Shown: positions 1 to 13,178, numbered from the stretch's first letter. The stretch: 64,000 nt of DNA from Pseudomonadota bacterium (GCA_030653935.1 JAURYL010000035.1:1-64000); one strand, 5' to 3'. Program-made: numbers and translations. Notes: a model not told the origin generated them from the letters alone.

Positions 1-1
1 C

Positions 2-214
2 GCGGACGGCCTGGCGGAAATCGAGGTGAAGAACAAGTTCTCGGTCGGCGACCGCATCGAAGTCATCCACCCCGGCGGCAACAGCGAAATCGTCATCGGG
101 CACATGACCAACCCGGCGGGCAAGGACATGCCCGTAGCCCCGGGCAACGGCCACAAGATCAGGATGGCCCTGCCGCCGGGGCGAGAAGGCGCGTTTCTGG
201 CGCGGTACGTGTAG
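2..214 (+). CDS. C-terminal fragment of peptidase U32 family protein (YegQ/TrhP-like), 5' end outside window
   Basis: In-frame ADGLAEIEVKNKFSVGDRIEVIHPGGNSEIVIGHMTNPAGKDMPVAPGNGHKIRM resembles the C-terminal domain of U32/YegQ proteins; frame open to window edge. Confidence 0.75.
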   Translation, partial: ADGLAEIEVKNKFSVGDRIEVIHPGGNSEIVIGHMTNPAGKDMPVAPGNGHKIRMALPPGREGAFLARYV

Positions 215-357
215 TTCATTGCCCCGCATCGCAACGACTGATTCCCGCACGATTCAAGGCTGAAATCGCCACGAAGGCTATTCTGGTGGGAGAAGTCGCC
301 GGCCCTCCCCAACCGGGAACGCGGCCGGCCTCCACCCCAAAACCGGAGGGCAAGACG

Positions 358-834
358 ATGAGATTCAAGCACTTGCAACGCGCGGCCGCGCTTCTGGCAA
401 TGACGCCGCTACTGTTCATCGCCAGACCGGGCTGGGCCGAAGACATCGCCGCCATGCGGCTCTCGCCCGAGGAAATCGAACTGGCGGTGGACCCAAGCCG
501 GCCGGGAGGCATGGCGATGGCGATCCAGGCCGGCGCGATGGATCGGCCGGGCCTGTACAGCGCCCGCATCCGCATCCCCGCGCAACTGATGATCCAGCCG
601 CACACCCACCCGGAAAGCCGCCTGGTCGTCGTGCTCTCGGGAACGCTGCATCTCGGCTACGGCGAACGCTTCGAACCGGCGCGGATGAAAGCACTGCCGC
701 CCGGCAGCTTCTTCACCGAACCCGCCGGACAACCACATTTCGCCCAGGCAGGAAGCACCGACGTAGTGGTTCAGGTGAGCGGCATCGGCCCTTCCGGCAC
801 CGCCTATATCCAAACTGGCCAGCCCGGCGATTGA
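358..834 (+). CDS. Secreted cupin-domain protein
   Basis: Signal peptide MRFKHLQRAAALLAMTPLLFIARPGWA; cupin-type motif HTHPESRLVVVLSGTLHLGYG...LPPGSFFTEPAGQPHFA. Confidence 0.75.
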   Translation: MRFKHLQRAAALLAMTPLLFIARPGWAEDIAAMRLSPEEIELAVDPSRPGGMAMAIQAGAMDRPGLYSARIRIPAQLMIQPHTHPESRLVVVLSGTLHLGYGERFEPARMKALPPGSFFTEPAGQPHFAQAGSTDVVVQVSGIGPSGTAYIQTGQPGD

Positions 835-960
835 ACGCGCTCATGCCCTCAACCACGCTAGGCAATGCTTGAGGACTCCAATGGCTATCGAGCGCTCAAC
901 CACCGCTTTCACACACAGTTCAGGCGTCTGCTCTGACTGAATCACAGACCTGAAAAAGAA

Positions 961-1280
961 GACTCTTTTCTCGTTAGTGGGTGATATGCGCAAAAGCCGA
1001 TGGGAAGGTGACTTTCCCCTTTGCAAAGGGGGGAACCTTGCCGGTCCGCGTCACGCGCTAACGCGAAAAGAGCGAAGTAATCGGCCATCTGCCGCAAATC
1101 GCGCCTGAAGAAACACGGCCGCTACATCTCGCATGTAGCGCCGGCTTCCAGCCGGCGTCTTTACAGTAAAGGCGGCTGACAATTTCGAAAGACGCCGGCT
1201 GGATGCCGGCGCTATATGTGCACGAAAACTTCATTTCGAATCAGTTGCTTGCAATGTATTTCTTGAAAGCCAAAAAGGAG
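961..1280. repeat. Dispersed ~315-bp structured intergenic repeat, copy 1
   Basis: Extended similarity to 16202-16515: aaaagagcgaagtaatcgg, gtagcgccggcttccagccggcgtctttacagtaa, cttcatttcgaatca, ttgcaatgt.tttcttga. Confidence 0.8.
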
Positions 1281-1396
1281 GCTCCCTATGAAATCCGGTG
1301 TGATTTACAACGGGATTTCACAGGGATCTTTCAAACTCACGTGGCGCTCGGCCGTGGCGGTAGACTCTCGGGCTCTTCGCACACCACCGCCCCACC

Positions 1397-2125
1397 ATGA
1401 CCGACCCTATCCGACTTGCCAAACGTGTTGCCGAACTGCGCGCCTGCTCTCGCCGCGAGGCCGAACAGGTCATTGCCGGCGGCTGGGTTCGGGTGGATGG
1501 CGTTGTGGTTGAGGAACCGCAGTTTCGCGTCGCCGATCAGCAGATCGACATCGACGCTCAGGCCAACCCCGGCCAGACCGAGGCCGTTACCCTGCTGCTG
1601 CACAAACCGCCGGGCTATTTCACGCATCAGGACAGTAACGGCGAGCCGGCGTTACAACTGCTTGGCGCCGACAGTCTGTGGTCGGAAGACGCCTCCGGGA
1701 TTCGCCCCCTGAAAATGCATTTTTCCCGACTCACCGTCTGTGCGCCTCTGGAAACCAGCGCCAGCGGGTTGGTCGTGTTCACCCAGGATTGGCGCGTCGC
1801 GCGCAAGCTGACTGAATCTGCCGCCACCGTGGAGCATGAGATCGTGGTCGAGGTCGCGGGCGAGTTGGCCGGTGACGGGTTGAAACGCTTGAACCAGGGC
1901 ATCACTTTCAACGGCCGCGCCCCGACGGCCATCAAGGTCAGTTGGCAAAACGAGTCGCGCCTGCGGGTGGCGCTGAAAGGCGCCCAGCCGGGCCAGGTCG
2001 CGCACATGTGCGAGGCGGTCGGCTTGAAAGTGCTTGCGCTGAAACGCATCCGCCTCGGCAGCATGCCGCTCGGCAAGTTGCCGCCCGGGCAGTGGCGTTA
2101 TCTGCGTGGTGACGAACGGTTCTGA
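1397..2125 (+). CDS. S4-domain 23S rRNA pseudouridine synthase (RluB/E/F family)
   Basis: MTDPIRLAKRVAELRACSRREAEQVIAGGWVRVDG (S4 domain) and LLLHKPPGYFTH. Confidence 0.8.
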   Translation: MTDPIRLAKRVAELRACSRREAEQVIAGGWVRVDGVVVEEPQFRVADQQIDIDAQANPGQTEAVTLLLHKPPGYFTHQDSNGEPALQLLGADSLWSEDASGIRPLKMHFSRLTVCAPLETSASGLVVFTQDWRVARKLTESAATVEHEIVVEVAGELAGDGLKRLNQGITFNGRAPTAIKVSWQNESRLRVALKGAQPGQVAHMCEAVGLKVLALKRIRLGSMPLGKLPPGQWRYLRGDERF

Positions 2126-2155
2126 CGGCGGGTTCGCTAGCCCCACCCCGCTTCA

Positions 2156-2818
2156 CTATTTTCCTTCCAGGTAGCGCTTGTCGTCGAAAGTGGCGACCCA
2201 CTCGGGTTTGTAGACCACCAGCAGGGTGACGATCATGCCGGTGGTGAACGCTTCGGCCCAGGCCATGAGCAGGAAGTAGGGCAGGTATTCATCCAGCAGG
2301 TATTGCATGGGGTAAACGCCGGAAAAAGCGGCGAATCCGGTTGAGGCGAAGCCGACGGCGGAGATTGCGATGGCGGCGCCGAAAAAAGCATTGAGAAAGA
2401 CGTAGATGAACAGGTGATTGGGCAGGTGGCGGTCGACCAGGCGGTAGATCGCCCAGCTCACCGCTACCGGCACCACGGCCATGATCAGGAGGTTGGGCGC
2501 GAAGGCGGCGTATTCGCCCTGCCAGAAGGTGATGCCGGCGATGACGAGGCCCAGCCCGAAGAGGGCGAACATGGGCCGGAACATCAGCGTCAGGATGGTG
2601 GCGCCGAGCAGGTGGAAATTGAGGCCGGGCTTGATGCCGGCCTTGATCAGCCAGAGCGCCAGGATGGCGACGGTGGCACCAAGGAAGATGTTCAGGTTGC
2701 GTGGGTCGGTCAACATGCTCCAGCGCGCGCGCCAGGCGACCAGGGCGCCGATCAGCGCGCTGGAGAGCCAAAGGAGCCAGAACCAGTGACTGGGGATGCT
2801 GCTGGAGACGATGTTCAT
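2156..2818 (-). CDS. CbiM-like energy-coupling-factor transporter permease / integral membrane protein
   Basis: Multi-TM protein; LNFHLLGATILTLMFRPMFALFGL resembles the CbiM family; no adjacent ECF ATPase. Confidence 0.65.
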   Translation of the reverse strand: MNIVSSSIPSHWFWLLWLSSALIGALVAWRARWSMLTDPRNLNIFLGATVAILALWLIKAGIKPGLNFHLLGATILTLMFRPMFALFGLGLVIAGITFWQGEYAAFAPNLLIMAVVPVAVSWAIYRLVDRHLPNHLFIYVFLNAFFGAAIAISAVGFASTGFAAFSGVYPMQYLLDEYLPYFLLMAWAEAFTTGMIVTLLVVYKPEWVATFDDKRYLEGK

Positions 2819-2872
2819 GTGGGTTGCTCCGCTATACTTGCCCGCGATTCTATTAGAAAACGCTTATTAATC

Positions 2873-3556
2873 ATGCGACTTGCCCTGTTCGACCTCGACA
2901 ACACGTTGCTTGCTGGTGATTCCGATTTTGAATGGGCCCAGTTCCTGATGGACCAGGGTGTGCTCGACCGCGAGGTCTATGAGGCGCGCAACCAGCAGTT
3001 TTACGATCAATACAAGGCGGGGACGCTGGATATCCACGAGTTCCTCGATTTTCAGTTGAAACCGCTTTCGCGCCACTCGCGCGCGCAACTGGATGCCTGG
3101 CATCGTGAATACATGGCGACCAAGATCATTCCCATGATCGCGCCCGGTACCGCGGAATTGTTGCGCCGACATGCCGGGGATACCTGCATGATCGTTACCG
3201 CGACGAATAGTTTCGTCACCGCGCCCATCGCCCGGCATCTGGGCGTACCGCACCTGATCGCCACGGAACCGGAAATGCGCGACGACGAATTTACCGGCGG
3301 CGTTGCCGGAACACCGTCTTTCCGCGAAGGCAAGGTTGCGCGTCTGGAACAGTGGCTGGGGGAGCGGGGAAAGACCTGGGTGGATGTGACGGAAAGCTGG
3401 TTCTACAGCGATTCGCTCAATGACTTGCCGCTGCTGGAGCGGGTGCAACATCCGGTGGCGGTGGACCCGGACGCAACCTTGCTGCAACACGCGCAGGCGA
3501 ACGGCTGGCCGGTGCTCAGCCTGCGGGTTCGCGGCGAGCTGTCGGTCGGGCCTTGA
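2873..3556 (+). CDS. HAD-IB family phosphatase (SerB-like)
   Basis: DLDNTLLAGDSD motif I, VTATNSFVTAPIA, YSDSLNDLPLLE motif; ATG at 2873. Confidence 0.8.
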   Translation: MRLALFDLDNTLLAGDSDFEWAQFLMDQGVLDREVYEARNQQFYDQYKAGTLDIHEFLDFQLKPLSRHSRAQLDAWHREYMATKIIPMIAPGTAELLRRHAGDTCMIVTATNSFVTAPIARHLGVPHLIATEPEMRDDEFTGGVAGTPSFREGKVARLEQWLGERGKTWVDVTESWFYSDSLNDLPLLERVQHPVAVDPDATLLQHAQANGWPVLSLRVRGELSVGP

Positions 3557-3653
3557 GTTTGGCGAGCGTATCGCGACGCGCCATTTGTACGGTCACCCTT
3601 GTCCGTGGTGCCGTGTGGCCGTAAACAAGCCCCCATCAACCACCCCGTAACCC

Positions 3654-6131
3654 ATGCTGCCTCTCTCCCTCCGTTTCCTCGCGCGTGAATGGCGCGCCGG
3701 CGAAATCCGCGTGCTGCTGCTGTCGGTGGCGCTGGCGGTGGCCAGCCTGACCGCCGTGGCGTTCTTTGGCGACCGGGTCGGCCAGGCGCTCGGACGCGAA
3801 GCCAACACCCTGTTGGCGGCGGATCTGGCGATCGGCTCCGACCATGCCCTCGATGCCAGCTTCGCCGAGGAAGCGCGCCGGCGCGGCTTGCGGGTCAGCG
3901 CCAGCGCGGCTTTCCTGAGCATGGCGCTGGCCGGAGAAAAAAACCTGCTGGCCGGCGTCAAGGGCGTCGAGCCCGGCTATCCCTTGCGTGGCAGTCTGCG
4001 TATCGCCAACGCGCCGTTCGCCACGGGCACGCCGACGCGTGAACTTCCCGGCGTCGGCGAAGCCTGGCTGGATTCGCGCGCCGCCGGTGAGCTGGGTTTG
4101 CAAGTCGGTGACGAGGTGGAACTCGGCGCCGCGCGCTTCAAGGTCGCCGCGATCATCACTTTCGAGGGCGAGCGGGGCGGCAATTTCATGGCCCTGGCGC
4201 CGCGCGTGATGATCGCGGCGACCGAACTGGCCAGAACCGGCCTGATCCAGCAAGGCAGCCGCGTCAGCCATCGTCTGTTGATTGCCGGCGAGGATGCCGA
4301 ACTCGCCGCCTACCGCGCCTGGTGCGAGCCGCGTCTGGCGCGCGGCGAGAAGCTGGAGGACGTGCGCGACGCGCGGCCGGAACTACGCCAGATTCTCGAC
4401 AAGGCGCGGCGTTACCTCGGCCTCGCCGCCGTGCTCACCGTGGTACTCGCCGCCGCCGCCAGCCATCTCTCCCTGCGCCGCTATGTGCAGCGGCATTTAG
4501 ATCAGTACGCCTTGATGCGCTGCTTCGGCGCCAGCCAGCGCCGGCTGCTGACCTTGTATTTCCTGCAACTGAGCGGCCTCGGCCTGGCGGCGGGGCTGCT
4601 CGGCGCGGTGCTGGGCTGGATCACGCAACTGGCGCTGGCGAATCTGCTCGGCGAGGTGCTGCGACTAGGCCTGCCCGCGGCCTCGATGCAGCCATTCGGA
4701 CTTGGCCTGCTGGCGGGCGTCGCCCTGATTCTGGCCTTCGCCCTGCCCCCCCTGCTGCGCCTGACCCGGGTGCCAACGCTGCGGGTGTTGCGTCGCGACC
4801 TCGGCCCCCAGCCGGGTGGCGCCCTGGCCGCGCATCTCGCCGGCCTCGGCTTGGTGGCTGGGTTGATCTTCTGGCAGGCGGGCGAGGTGCGCCTCGCGCT
4901 CATCGTCAGCGGCGGCGTGCTCGCGGTCATGGCGCTGGCGGCGGGCCTGATCCAGGCGCTGCTCCGGCCCCTGGCGCGAATGGCGCGACACTTGCCGCCG
5001 GGTCCGCGTCTGGGCCTGCTCGGCCTCAGACAGCGCGGTTGGGAGACCACGCTCCAGGCGATGGCGCTGAGCCTGGGCTTGTTGGCCCTGTTGCTGCTCA
5101 CCCTGGTGCGTGGCGATCTGCTTGACGCCTGGCACAACCAGATTCCCGAGGGCGCGCCCAACCGCTTCATCATCAACATCCAGCCGGATCAGGTGGCGCC
5201 GGTGCGGACCTGGCTGGAAAACAATAGCATCACGGGGGTGGCCCTCTACCCGATGATTCGCGCCCGTCTCACCGCCATAGAGGGCCGCCCGGTGCGGCCG
5301 GAAGACTACCCGGAAGAGCGCGCGCGACGGCTGGCGGAACGCGAGTTCAATCTCTCCGAACTGGCCGAGCGGCCGGCCGACAACGAACTGGTGGCCGGGC
5401 ACTGGTGGTGGCCGGGACAGACCACGGGCTTCACCGTCGAGGAAGGCATCGCCAAGACCCTGAACATCCGGCTCGGTGACCGGCTCGACTTCGACGTCGG
5501 CGGCCTGCCGCTCTCGGCCCACGTCAGCAGCCTGCGCAAGGTGGAGTGGGATTCCTTCCGGGTGAATTTCTTTGTCGCCACACCACCCGGCGCGATGGCG
5601 GCCATGCCGAAAAGTTACATCACCAGCTTCCACCTGCCGGCGGAACGCGGCGCGACGCTCGCCGGCCTGGTTGCCGCCTTCCCCAACCTGACGGTGATCG
5701 ACGTGGCGCAGGTGATCGACGAGTTGCGCGGCCTGACCGACCGGATCAGCCAGGCGGTGCAACTGGTGTTCCTGTTCAGCCTCGGCGTCGGGGTGCTGGT
5801 CATGCTCGCCGCGCTCTATTCGCGGCGCGCCGAGCGGGCCAGGGAAATCGGCCTCTGGCGCACCCTGGGCGCCTCGCGGCGCACTTTGTACACCGCCCTG
5901 GCCAGCGAGTTCGCCATCCTCGGCCTGTTTGCCGGCCTCGTCGCCGCCGGCGCCGCCAGTGTCCTGGCCTGGGTGCTGGCCGAGCGGGTATTTGATTTAC
6001 CGCACACGCCCGACCCGTGGATCTGGTTGTTCGGCATCGGTGGCGGCATGCTGCTGGTGTTGCTTGCCGGCTGGCTGGCCACCCGCGACCTGCTGGACGC
6101 GCCGCCGCTGGAGGCGTTGCGGCTGGGCTGA
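3654..6131 (+). CDS. FtsX-like ABC transporter permease (YbbP-type)
   Basis: 825 aa, paired FtsX domains with multiple TM segments, LFSLGVGVLVMLAALYSRRAERAREIGLWRTLGASRRTL. Confidence 0.85.
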   Translation: MLPLSLRFLAREWRAGEIRVLLLSVALAVASLTAVAFFGDRVGQALGREANTLLAADLAIGSDHALDASFAEEARRRGLRVSASAAFLSMALAGEKNLLAGVKGVEPGYPLRGSLRIANAPFATGTPTRELPGVGEAWLDSRAAGELGLQVGDEVELGAARFKVAAIITFEGERGGNFMALAPRVMIAATELARTGLIQQGSRVSHRLLIAGEDAELAAYRAWCEPRLARGEKLEDVRDARPELRQILDKARRYLGLAAVLTVVLAAAASHLSLRRYVQRHLDQYALMRCFGASQRRLLTLYFLQLSGLGLAAGLLGAVLGWITQLALANLLGEVLRLGLPAASMQPFGLGLLAGVALILAFALPPLLRLTRVPTLRVLRRDLGPQPGGALAAHLAGLGLVAGLIFWQAGEVRLALIVSGGVLAVMALAAGLIQALLRPLARMARHLPPGPRLGLLGLRQRGWETTLQAMALSLGLLALLLLTLVRGDLLDAWHNQIPEGAPNRFIINIQPDQVAPVRTWLENNSITGVALYPMIRARLTAIEGRPVRPEDYPEERARRLAEREFNLSELAERPADNELVAGHWWWPGQTTGFTVEEGIAKTLNIRLGDRLDFDVGGLPLSAHVSSLRKVEWDSFRVNFFVATPPGAMAAMPKSYITSFHLPAERGATLAGLVAAFPNLTVIDVAQVIDELRGLTDRISQAVQLVFLFSLGVGVLVMLAALYSRRAERAREIGLWRTLGASRRTLYTALASEFAILGLFAGLVAAGAASVLAWVLAERVFDLPHTPDPWIWLFGIGGGMLLVLLAGWLATRDLLDAPPLEALRLG

Positions 6132-6144
6132 TGCGGTCGTCGTT

Positions 6145-6272
6145 GATGCGGTGCGCTGCGCTTACCACATCCTACGACGCTCGAAAAACCTCGATTCGTC
6201 GTTCCCGCGAAGGCGGGAACCCAGTGGAATCAACACACTGGATTCCCGCATTCGCGGGAATGACGGGTTTTT
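6145..6272. repeat. Composite palindromic repeat (GGTGCGCTGCGCTTACCACATCCTAC arm plus TCGTTCCCGCGAAGGCGGGAACCCAG palindrome)
   Basis: Same modules recur at 12963-13158 and 31546-31717. Confidence 0.85.
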
Positions 6273-6324
6273 AGAAGCACCCTCGCCTGGTCCCGGTGCG
6301 TCCGTCCCGCCGGTACGCTTGTCG

Positions 6325-8528
6325 CTACCTGTTTGCAGATGCCTGCCGCCAGCGCGAGATCCAGGTTTCCGCGGGTTCCGGGCGGCCGTAGAGGTAGCCC
6401 TGGTGGATCACGGTGCCGCGGGCGTTGAGGAAGTCCGCCTGTTCCTCGGTTTCCACGCCTTCGGCGACGACCTTCAGGTGCATGTGCCGGGCGACGGAGA
6501 GGATGGTTTCAACCAGGGCGGCGTCATCCGGGTCGCTGGGGGCATCCTGGACGAAGGTCTTGTCGATCTTGAGTTCATGGATGGGCAGGCGTTTCAGATA
6601 GGCGAGCGAGGAGTAGCCGGTGCCGAAATCGTCGACCGAGAAGTGGATGCCCAACCTGGCCAGTTCCTCCATCTTGGCGACCACCTCGCCCAGGTTGTCG
6701 ATCATCAGGCCTTCGGTGACTTCCAGGGTCAGGTGGCCGGGATCGGCGCCGCTGGCGGCGAGCAGGTCACGGACCCAGACGACGAAGCCGTTGCGGCGGA
6801 AATGGCGCGGGCTCATGTTCACGGACAGGTGCAGGGGATGGCCCGCCATGTCCTCCCGCGCCATCAGGGTGCAGGTTTCCGTCAGTACCCAGGCGCCCAG
6901 ATCGACGATCAGATCAGATTCCTCGGCCACCGGGATGAACACACCGGGCGGCAGCAGGCCGCGCGTCGGGTGTTGCCAGCGTACCAGCACTTCCGCGCCC
7001 ACCAGTTTGCCCTCGGCGTCCACCTGGGGTTGCAGGTAGAGGCGCAGTTCGCCGGCGGGGATGGCGTTGCGCAATTCGCGCTCGATGCGGAAGCGTTGTT
7101 CGGCGGATTCACCCATGCCGCGCTCGAAAAAGGCGCTCTGGTTGCCGCCGGCGGCCTTGGCCCGATGCAGCGCGGTATCGGCGCGGCGGAGGATGTCTTC
7201 CGGGGTTTCGTCCGGCTCCTCCGAGAACATGGCGATGCCCAGGCTGGCGGTGATAATGACGCCCTCGTCTTCGATCTGCAGCGCATCGTGCAACGCCGCA
7301 TGGATTTTCTCCGCCACCACCAGGGCGCGACGGCTGACCTGATGCATGTGCTGGCCGAGGTCGGGCAGCATCAGGGCGAATTCATCGGCAGTCAGGCGGG
7401 CCAGGGTGTCGCCGTCGCGCAGCAGGCCACTCAGGCGAGCGGCCAGTTCCCGCAACAGCGCATCGCCGAAATTATGGCCGCGCGCGTCGTTGATGGTCTT
7501 GAAGCGATCGATGTTGATCAGGATCAGCGCCTCCTGTAGCCCGGAACGGCGCCCGGAGGCCAGTTGTTGTTTCAGACGATCCACCAGCAGCACCCGATTG
7601 GGCAGGCCGGTCACGCCGTCGAAAAAGGCGAGTCGATGGATTTCCGCCGCGCCTCGCTCCTTCTCCGAGATTTCCTGTTGCAGCGCATGCTCGCGCGTTT
7701 CCACCGCGTCCGCCATCTGGTTGAAGGCATCCGAGAGGCGACAGATCTCATCCTCGCCGGTCTTGTCCATGCGCACGCCGTAATCGCCCGCCGCAAAATG
7801 TTCCGCGCTCGCTTGCAGCCGCGCCAGCCGCCGCGTGACCAGACGATCCAGCAACAGCCCGAGGGCGAGGAACAGGATGGCGTAGCTGAGCAGACTCTTG
7901 ACCAGTTGGCCGGCCCAGACGTCATTCCGCCGCGTATCCAGACGTTTCGTGGGCATCTTGATGCTGACCACGCCGCGCAGGTCGCCCACCTGGTAGTCGT
8001 AGGCCTTGTTGTAGTGGGAGCGAATGCTGTCCGGCGCGGCTTCGCGCTCACCGTGGCATATCAGGCAGGAAGGCTCGATCCAGATCGGCGCGGTATAGAG
8101 CAGGTAGCCGACGCCCTTGTCATCGACGATGTCGCGAACCCGTTCCGTGGCCTTGGCGTTACCGCGAAACCAGGTGATGTCCTCCAGCTCGAAACGATCC
8201 GCCCGGTTGCTTGGGTTGCGTGGGTGATCGGAAACGTTGTTGAACAGGATGCCGCTGTCGTTCCAGTTGGCGAAGTCTGTCGAGATGCGCGAAAACGAAT
8301 GCGCCGGCAGCAAACCGACCGTGTGGTCGTTCACCGGCAGACCACTATCTACGAACACCTGCTGATAGACGCGGCGGGTCGCCATCATGTAGCCGTAGAT
8401 GGCGCGGGCGTCGATCTCGGTTTCCTTACGCAGTTCGGCCGCGAGCTTGCGGAAGCTGATGCTCAGGTCGATCACCAGCACCATGCTCATCAACGCGCCC
8501 AGCAATATCCAGATTTTCGTTTTCAGTC

Positions 8529-8532
<4 letters not shown>
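6325..8532 (-). CDS. Tll0287-like (DUF3365) sensor, HAMP, GGDEF-EAL signalling protein
   Basis: N-terminal TM; CLICHG within DUF3365-like domain; HAMP; degenerate GGDEF; EAL domain (EVLVRW...NMSPRHFRR...[17 protein letters not shown]). ATGA overlap with the preceding gene. Confidence 0.85.
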
Positions 8533-11243
<2,711 letters not shown>

Positions 11244-11333
11244 TTATTGGGAATCTCGGAGTGGGCGGGTTCGGTTTGACCTACATCGGCAAGCAAACGC
11301 AAAACTTGAGCACACGCTCAGCCCCTTATTTTC

Positions 11334-11444
11334 ATGCAGAGGTTCGGTCGGCACCCCTGATGATGAAACAAGGCGGTAGGAGCGTCCGCTTGCGGCGCGA
11401 AATTCCACGCACACTCGTTTAGCGCCGCAAGCGGACGCTCCTAC
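11334..11444. repeat. GTAGGAGCGTCCGCTTGCGGCGCGA inverted repeat with ~42-bp head
   Basis: Arms 11376-11400 and 11420-11444; the head plus first arm recurs inverted at 23766-23841. Confidence 0.85.
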
Positions 11445-11515
11445 GGGACGTGGTTCACGTTAACCATAGGGTGTGGTGAGCGCCGCGAACCGCACCACGA
11501 AATGCTTGATGCGGT

Positions 11516-12925
11516 TCAGTCCAGATCGACGCTCTGCCCGGCCAGTGGCGCTTGCGTTTTCCAGCCGAGTTGTTCGTGAATCAGGGCGGCGAAGCCGAGC
11601 GCGGTTTCCGCCTCGCCGTGCATCACGAAAGTCTGTTTCGGTGGCGCGCGGAAATGGCCGAGCCAGTTCAGCAATGCATCGCGGTCGGCGTGGGCGGAGA
11701 GACCGCCGAGGGTGACCAGGTGGGCCTTGACCGCGACATCGGCGCCCAACATGCGGATTCGTGTGGCGCCGTCCACCAGCCGGCGGCCCAGGGTGCCGGC
11801 GGCCTGGAAGCCAGTGATGAGGAGGGTGGCGTTGTTACGCGGCAGGTTGGCGCGCAAGTGGTACTTGATGCGCCCGGCGTCGCACATACCGCTGGCGGAA
11901 ATGATGACCGCGCCACCGACAATGCGGTCGAGCGCTTTCGATTCCTCCGCGTCCTCGACGAAATCCAGCTTCTCAAACAGATCCCTGCCGCCGTGTTTTC
12001 CCATCAATTCATGGGTTTCCTCGTCCAGCAGCGCCATGTGCTGGTAGGTAACTTCAGTGGCGGCGGTTGCCATCGGTGAATCGACGAACACGGTGAGCTT
12101 GGGGATGCGTCCCTGCCGGGTGAGGTCGGCCAGCAGGTAAAGCATGTCCTGGGTGCGGCCGACGGCGAAGGCGGGGACGATGAGATTGCCGCCCCGCTTG
12201 AACAGGGTGTCGTTGACCACCTGCACCAGTTCGTCCTCGGTCTCTGCCATGCTTTTGTGCAGACGGTTGCCGTAGGTCGATTCGACAAACAGGTAATCGG
12301 CGTCGCTGATCGGCGTCGGGTCACGCACCAGTGGCCGCGCCGGCTGTCCCAGGTCGCCGGAGAACACCAGCTTGCGCCGCCGCGCGCCCTCACCCACCCA
12401 GACTTCGACGATGGCCGAACCGAGAATATGGCCGGCGTCACGGAAGACGCAGTGCACCACCGGGTGTGGGTTGATTTCCTGGTCGTAGCCCACCGCTTTC
12501 AGGCTTTTCAGGCTGGTGCGCGCCTGCTCCACGGTATAGAGCGGCGCGATGTCGTGGCGCGGCGCTTTCTTCCGGGATTTGAAACGCCGGTAGTTCGCGC
12601 TTTCCGCTTCCCTTTCCTGGATATGCCCGGCGTCCGGCAACATCACCGCCAGCAGGTCGCAGGTGGCGCGGGTGGTGTAAATACTGCCTTTGAAACCCAG
12701 CGCCACCAGTCGCGGCAGCAGGCCGGAATGGTCGATGTGGGCATGGGTGAGCAACACGAAATCAATCGTGCCGGGGTCGAAACCGAAGGCCTGGCGGTTC
12801 TTCTCGCGCGCCTCGCGGCCGCCCTGGAACATGCCGCAATCCACGAGAAAGCGCGCACCCTCGGCTTCCACCAGGTAGCAGGAGCCAGTGACTTCGCGCG
12901 CGGCGCCGAAAAAAGTGAGTTTCAT
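11516..12925 (-). CDS. MBL-fold RNA-processing exonuclease (beta-CASP family)
   Basis: MKLTFFGAAREVTGSCYLVE, HAHIDHSGLLPRL, SASGMCDAGRIKYHL; ATG at 12925 (the ORF-track start lies in a repeat). Confidence 0.88.
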   Translation of the reverse strand: MKLTFFGAAREVTGSCYLVEAEGARFLVDCGMFQGGREAREKNRQAFGFDPGTIDFVLLTHAHIDHSGLLPRLVALGFKGSIYTTRATCDLLAVMLPDAGHIQEREAESANYRRFKSRKKAPRHDIAPLYTVEQARTSLKSLKAVGYDQEINPHPVVHCVFRDAGHILGSAIVEVWVGEGARRRKLVFSGDLGQPARPLVRDPTPISDADYLFVESTYGNRLHKSMAETEDELVQVVNDTLFKRGGNLIVPAFAVGRTQDMLYLLADLTRQGRIPKLTVFVDSPMATAATEVTYQHMALLDEETHELMGKHGGRDLFEKLDFVEDAEESKALDRIVGGAVIISASGMCDAGRIKYHLRANLPRNNATLLITGFQAAGTLGRRLVDGATRIRMLGADVAVKAHLVTLGGLSAHADRDALLNWLGHFRAPPKQTFVMHGEAETALGFAALIHEQLGWKTQAPLAGQSVDLD

Positions 12926-12962
12926 CGCGTCAGCCCTCCATTTAATACGGTACGAAGCCGGA

Positions 12963-13158
12963 CGTAGGATGTGGTGAGCGCAGCGAACCGCATCAACTAC
13001 GGGGCGGATCGAAAAACCCGTCATTCCCGCGAAGGCGGGAATCCAGTGTGTTGATTTCACTGGGTTCCCGCCTTCGCGGGAACGACGAATCAGGGGTTTT
13101 TCGAGGTGCCCTACGGTCGTGTTGCATGGTGCGGTTCGCTGTGCTCACCACACCCTAC
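12963..13158. repeat. Nested palindrome: outer GTAGGATGTGGTGAGCGCAGCGAACCGCATC arms enclosing inner TTCCCGCGAAGGCGGGAA arms
   Basis: Outer arms at 12963 and ~13125-13158; inner arms at ~13019-13085. Confidence 0.9.
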
Positions 13159-13178
13159 GAACTACGGCACGATACGAA

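Noticed and set aside
8301-8400. Whether the Tll0287-like protein should start upstream at 8553
   Set aside because: The extra residues MGQTGGR lie within the preceding gene; ATG at 8532 in an ATGA overlap followed by a TM helix is the better start.
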